This document shows positions 63,757 to 64,000 of a stretch of 64,000 nt of DNA, piece by piece. The translations under genes were made by a program, and so were the position numbers. Each line of letters opens with the position of its first letter. The stretch's first letter is position 1. The stretch lies in the NCBI GenBank assembly GCA_003169975.1, contig PNAA01000027.1:1-64000 (forward strand), given 5' to 3'. Under the pieces are notes generated by a model, which saw only the letters and a program-made list of their open reading frames with translations, made no database searches and was not told where the DNA came from. The stretch is from Spartobacteria bacterium. Its GTDB lineage: Bacteria; Verrucomicrobiota; Verrucomicrobiia; Chthoniobacterales; UBA10450.

Positions 63757-64000
63757 CTACATGTGCGCGATCACGTTATCGCCGAAAGCCGAACACTTGA
63801 TCTCGCTCGCACCTTCCATCTGTCGCGCGAAATCATACGTCACCCGCTTGCTCGCGATCGCACCGTTCAATCCCTTCAGAATCAGATCGGCCGCTTCCGT
63901 CCAACCCATGTAACGGAACATCATTTCGCCCGACAAAATCACCGAGCCCGGATTCACCTTGTCCTGGTCCGCGTATTTTGGCGCGGTGCCGTGCGTCGCT
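63757..64000 (-). CDS. icd: Isocitrate dehydrogenase, C-terminal part (continues beyond window)
   Basis: The last 80 codons of a gene running off the window. The sequence [20 protein letters not shown] followed by [18 protein letters not shown] is the C-terminal region of NADP-type isocitrate dehydrogenase (nucleotide-binding HGTAPKYA). It ends with GDNVIAHM. It belongs to the TCA cycle. The start and most of the protein are outside. Confidence 0.93.
   Translation of the reverse strand, partial: ATHGTAPKYADQDKVNPGSVILSGEMMFRYMGWTEAADLILKGLNGAIASKRVTYDFARQMEGASEIKCSAFGDNVIAHM

Overview
The window is high-GC bacterial chromosome with dense, mostly core-metabolic gene content and no phage or transposase genes. 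The mix suggests Verrucomicrobiota, perhaps a Spartobacteria/Chthoniobacter-like lineage: bactofilins beside a zinc-ribbon protein, a delta-60-repeat protein with a dockerin-like tail, an autotransporter-associated beta-strand repeat protein, ADOP-type permeases, and a DUF1573-rhodanese-MauE operon. This placement is inference from gene families, not a phylogeny. Layout: 1-2 kb holds a decaying type I restriction locus (hsdM broken by an in-frame TGA, plus a truncated HsdR N-terminal domain). 2-10 kb carries cell-surface glycan genes (rfbB, a TIGR03663-like membrane glycosyltransferase, a second polytopic membrane protein, a GT2 transferase), a ChaN-like lipoprotein, a FabZ-like hotdog protein and a PHP-domain protein. 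11-17 kb has tRNA-Leu(GAG), a CHASE2-like membrane protein, two secreted proteins (peptidoglycan-binding and YARHG), nadA and proC. 17-27 kb is accessory in character: a secreted matrixin-type protease, a CusRS-like two-component pair, an SGNH-like/PKD secreted protein sharing a duplicated C-terminal module with the protease, a methyltransferase, a frameshifted delta-60 protein and Ku. 27-32 kb: rfbD, a PagL-like outer-membrane protein, DUF1573-rhodanese-MauE and a two-receiver PATAN-type regulator. 32-38 kb: a MacAB-like export operon invaded by a four-helix-bundle gene flanked by short repeats. 38-44 kb: queG-aroK, then a broken secreted esterase and a frameshifted autotransporter-type protein, then an aldehyde dehydrogenase. 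44-52 kb: an ADOP permease, proA-proB, tRNA-Ile2(CAT) and an STT3-like membrane protein. 52-64 kb: bactofilin, zinc-ribbon bactofilin, DUF5069, a sugar nucleotidyltransferase, glnD with an NtrC-like regulator and small kinase, pgi, an M2-type peptidase and the 3' end of icd. Together proA, proB and proC complete proline synthesis from glutamate; rfbB, rfbD and the nucleotidyltransferase with the membrane glycosyltransferases point to envelope glycan assembly; glnD beside an NtrBC-like pair suggests nitrogen control. The most striking signal is not a gene. The 9-mer GCCTAACGA (or its complement TCGTTAGGC) occurs 34 times by my count, against about 0.5 expected by chance. It is split 17:17 between strands and is found in every reading frame that avoids a stop, despite needing rare codons. 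One frameshift in the window lies exactly inside a copy of its core, and a hairpin made of two facing cores sits between convergent genes. This resembles the behaviour of DNA-uptake sequences or another genome-wide recognition motif. The window also has several families of intergenic palindromes and four kinds of minisatellite-like short repeats, some inside coding sequences.
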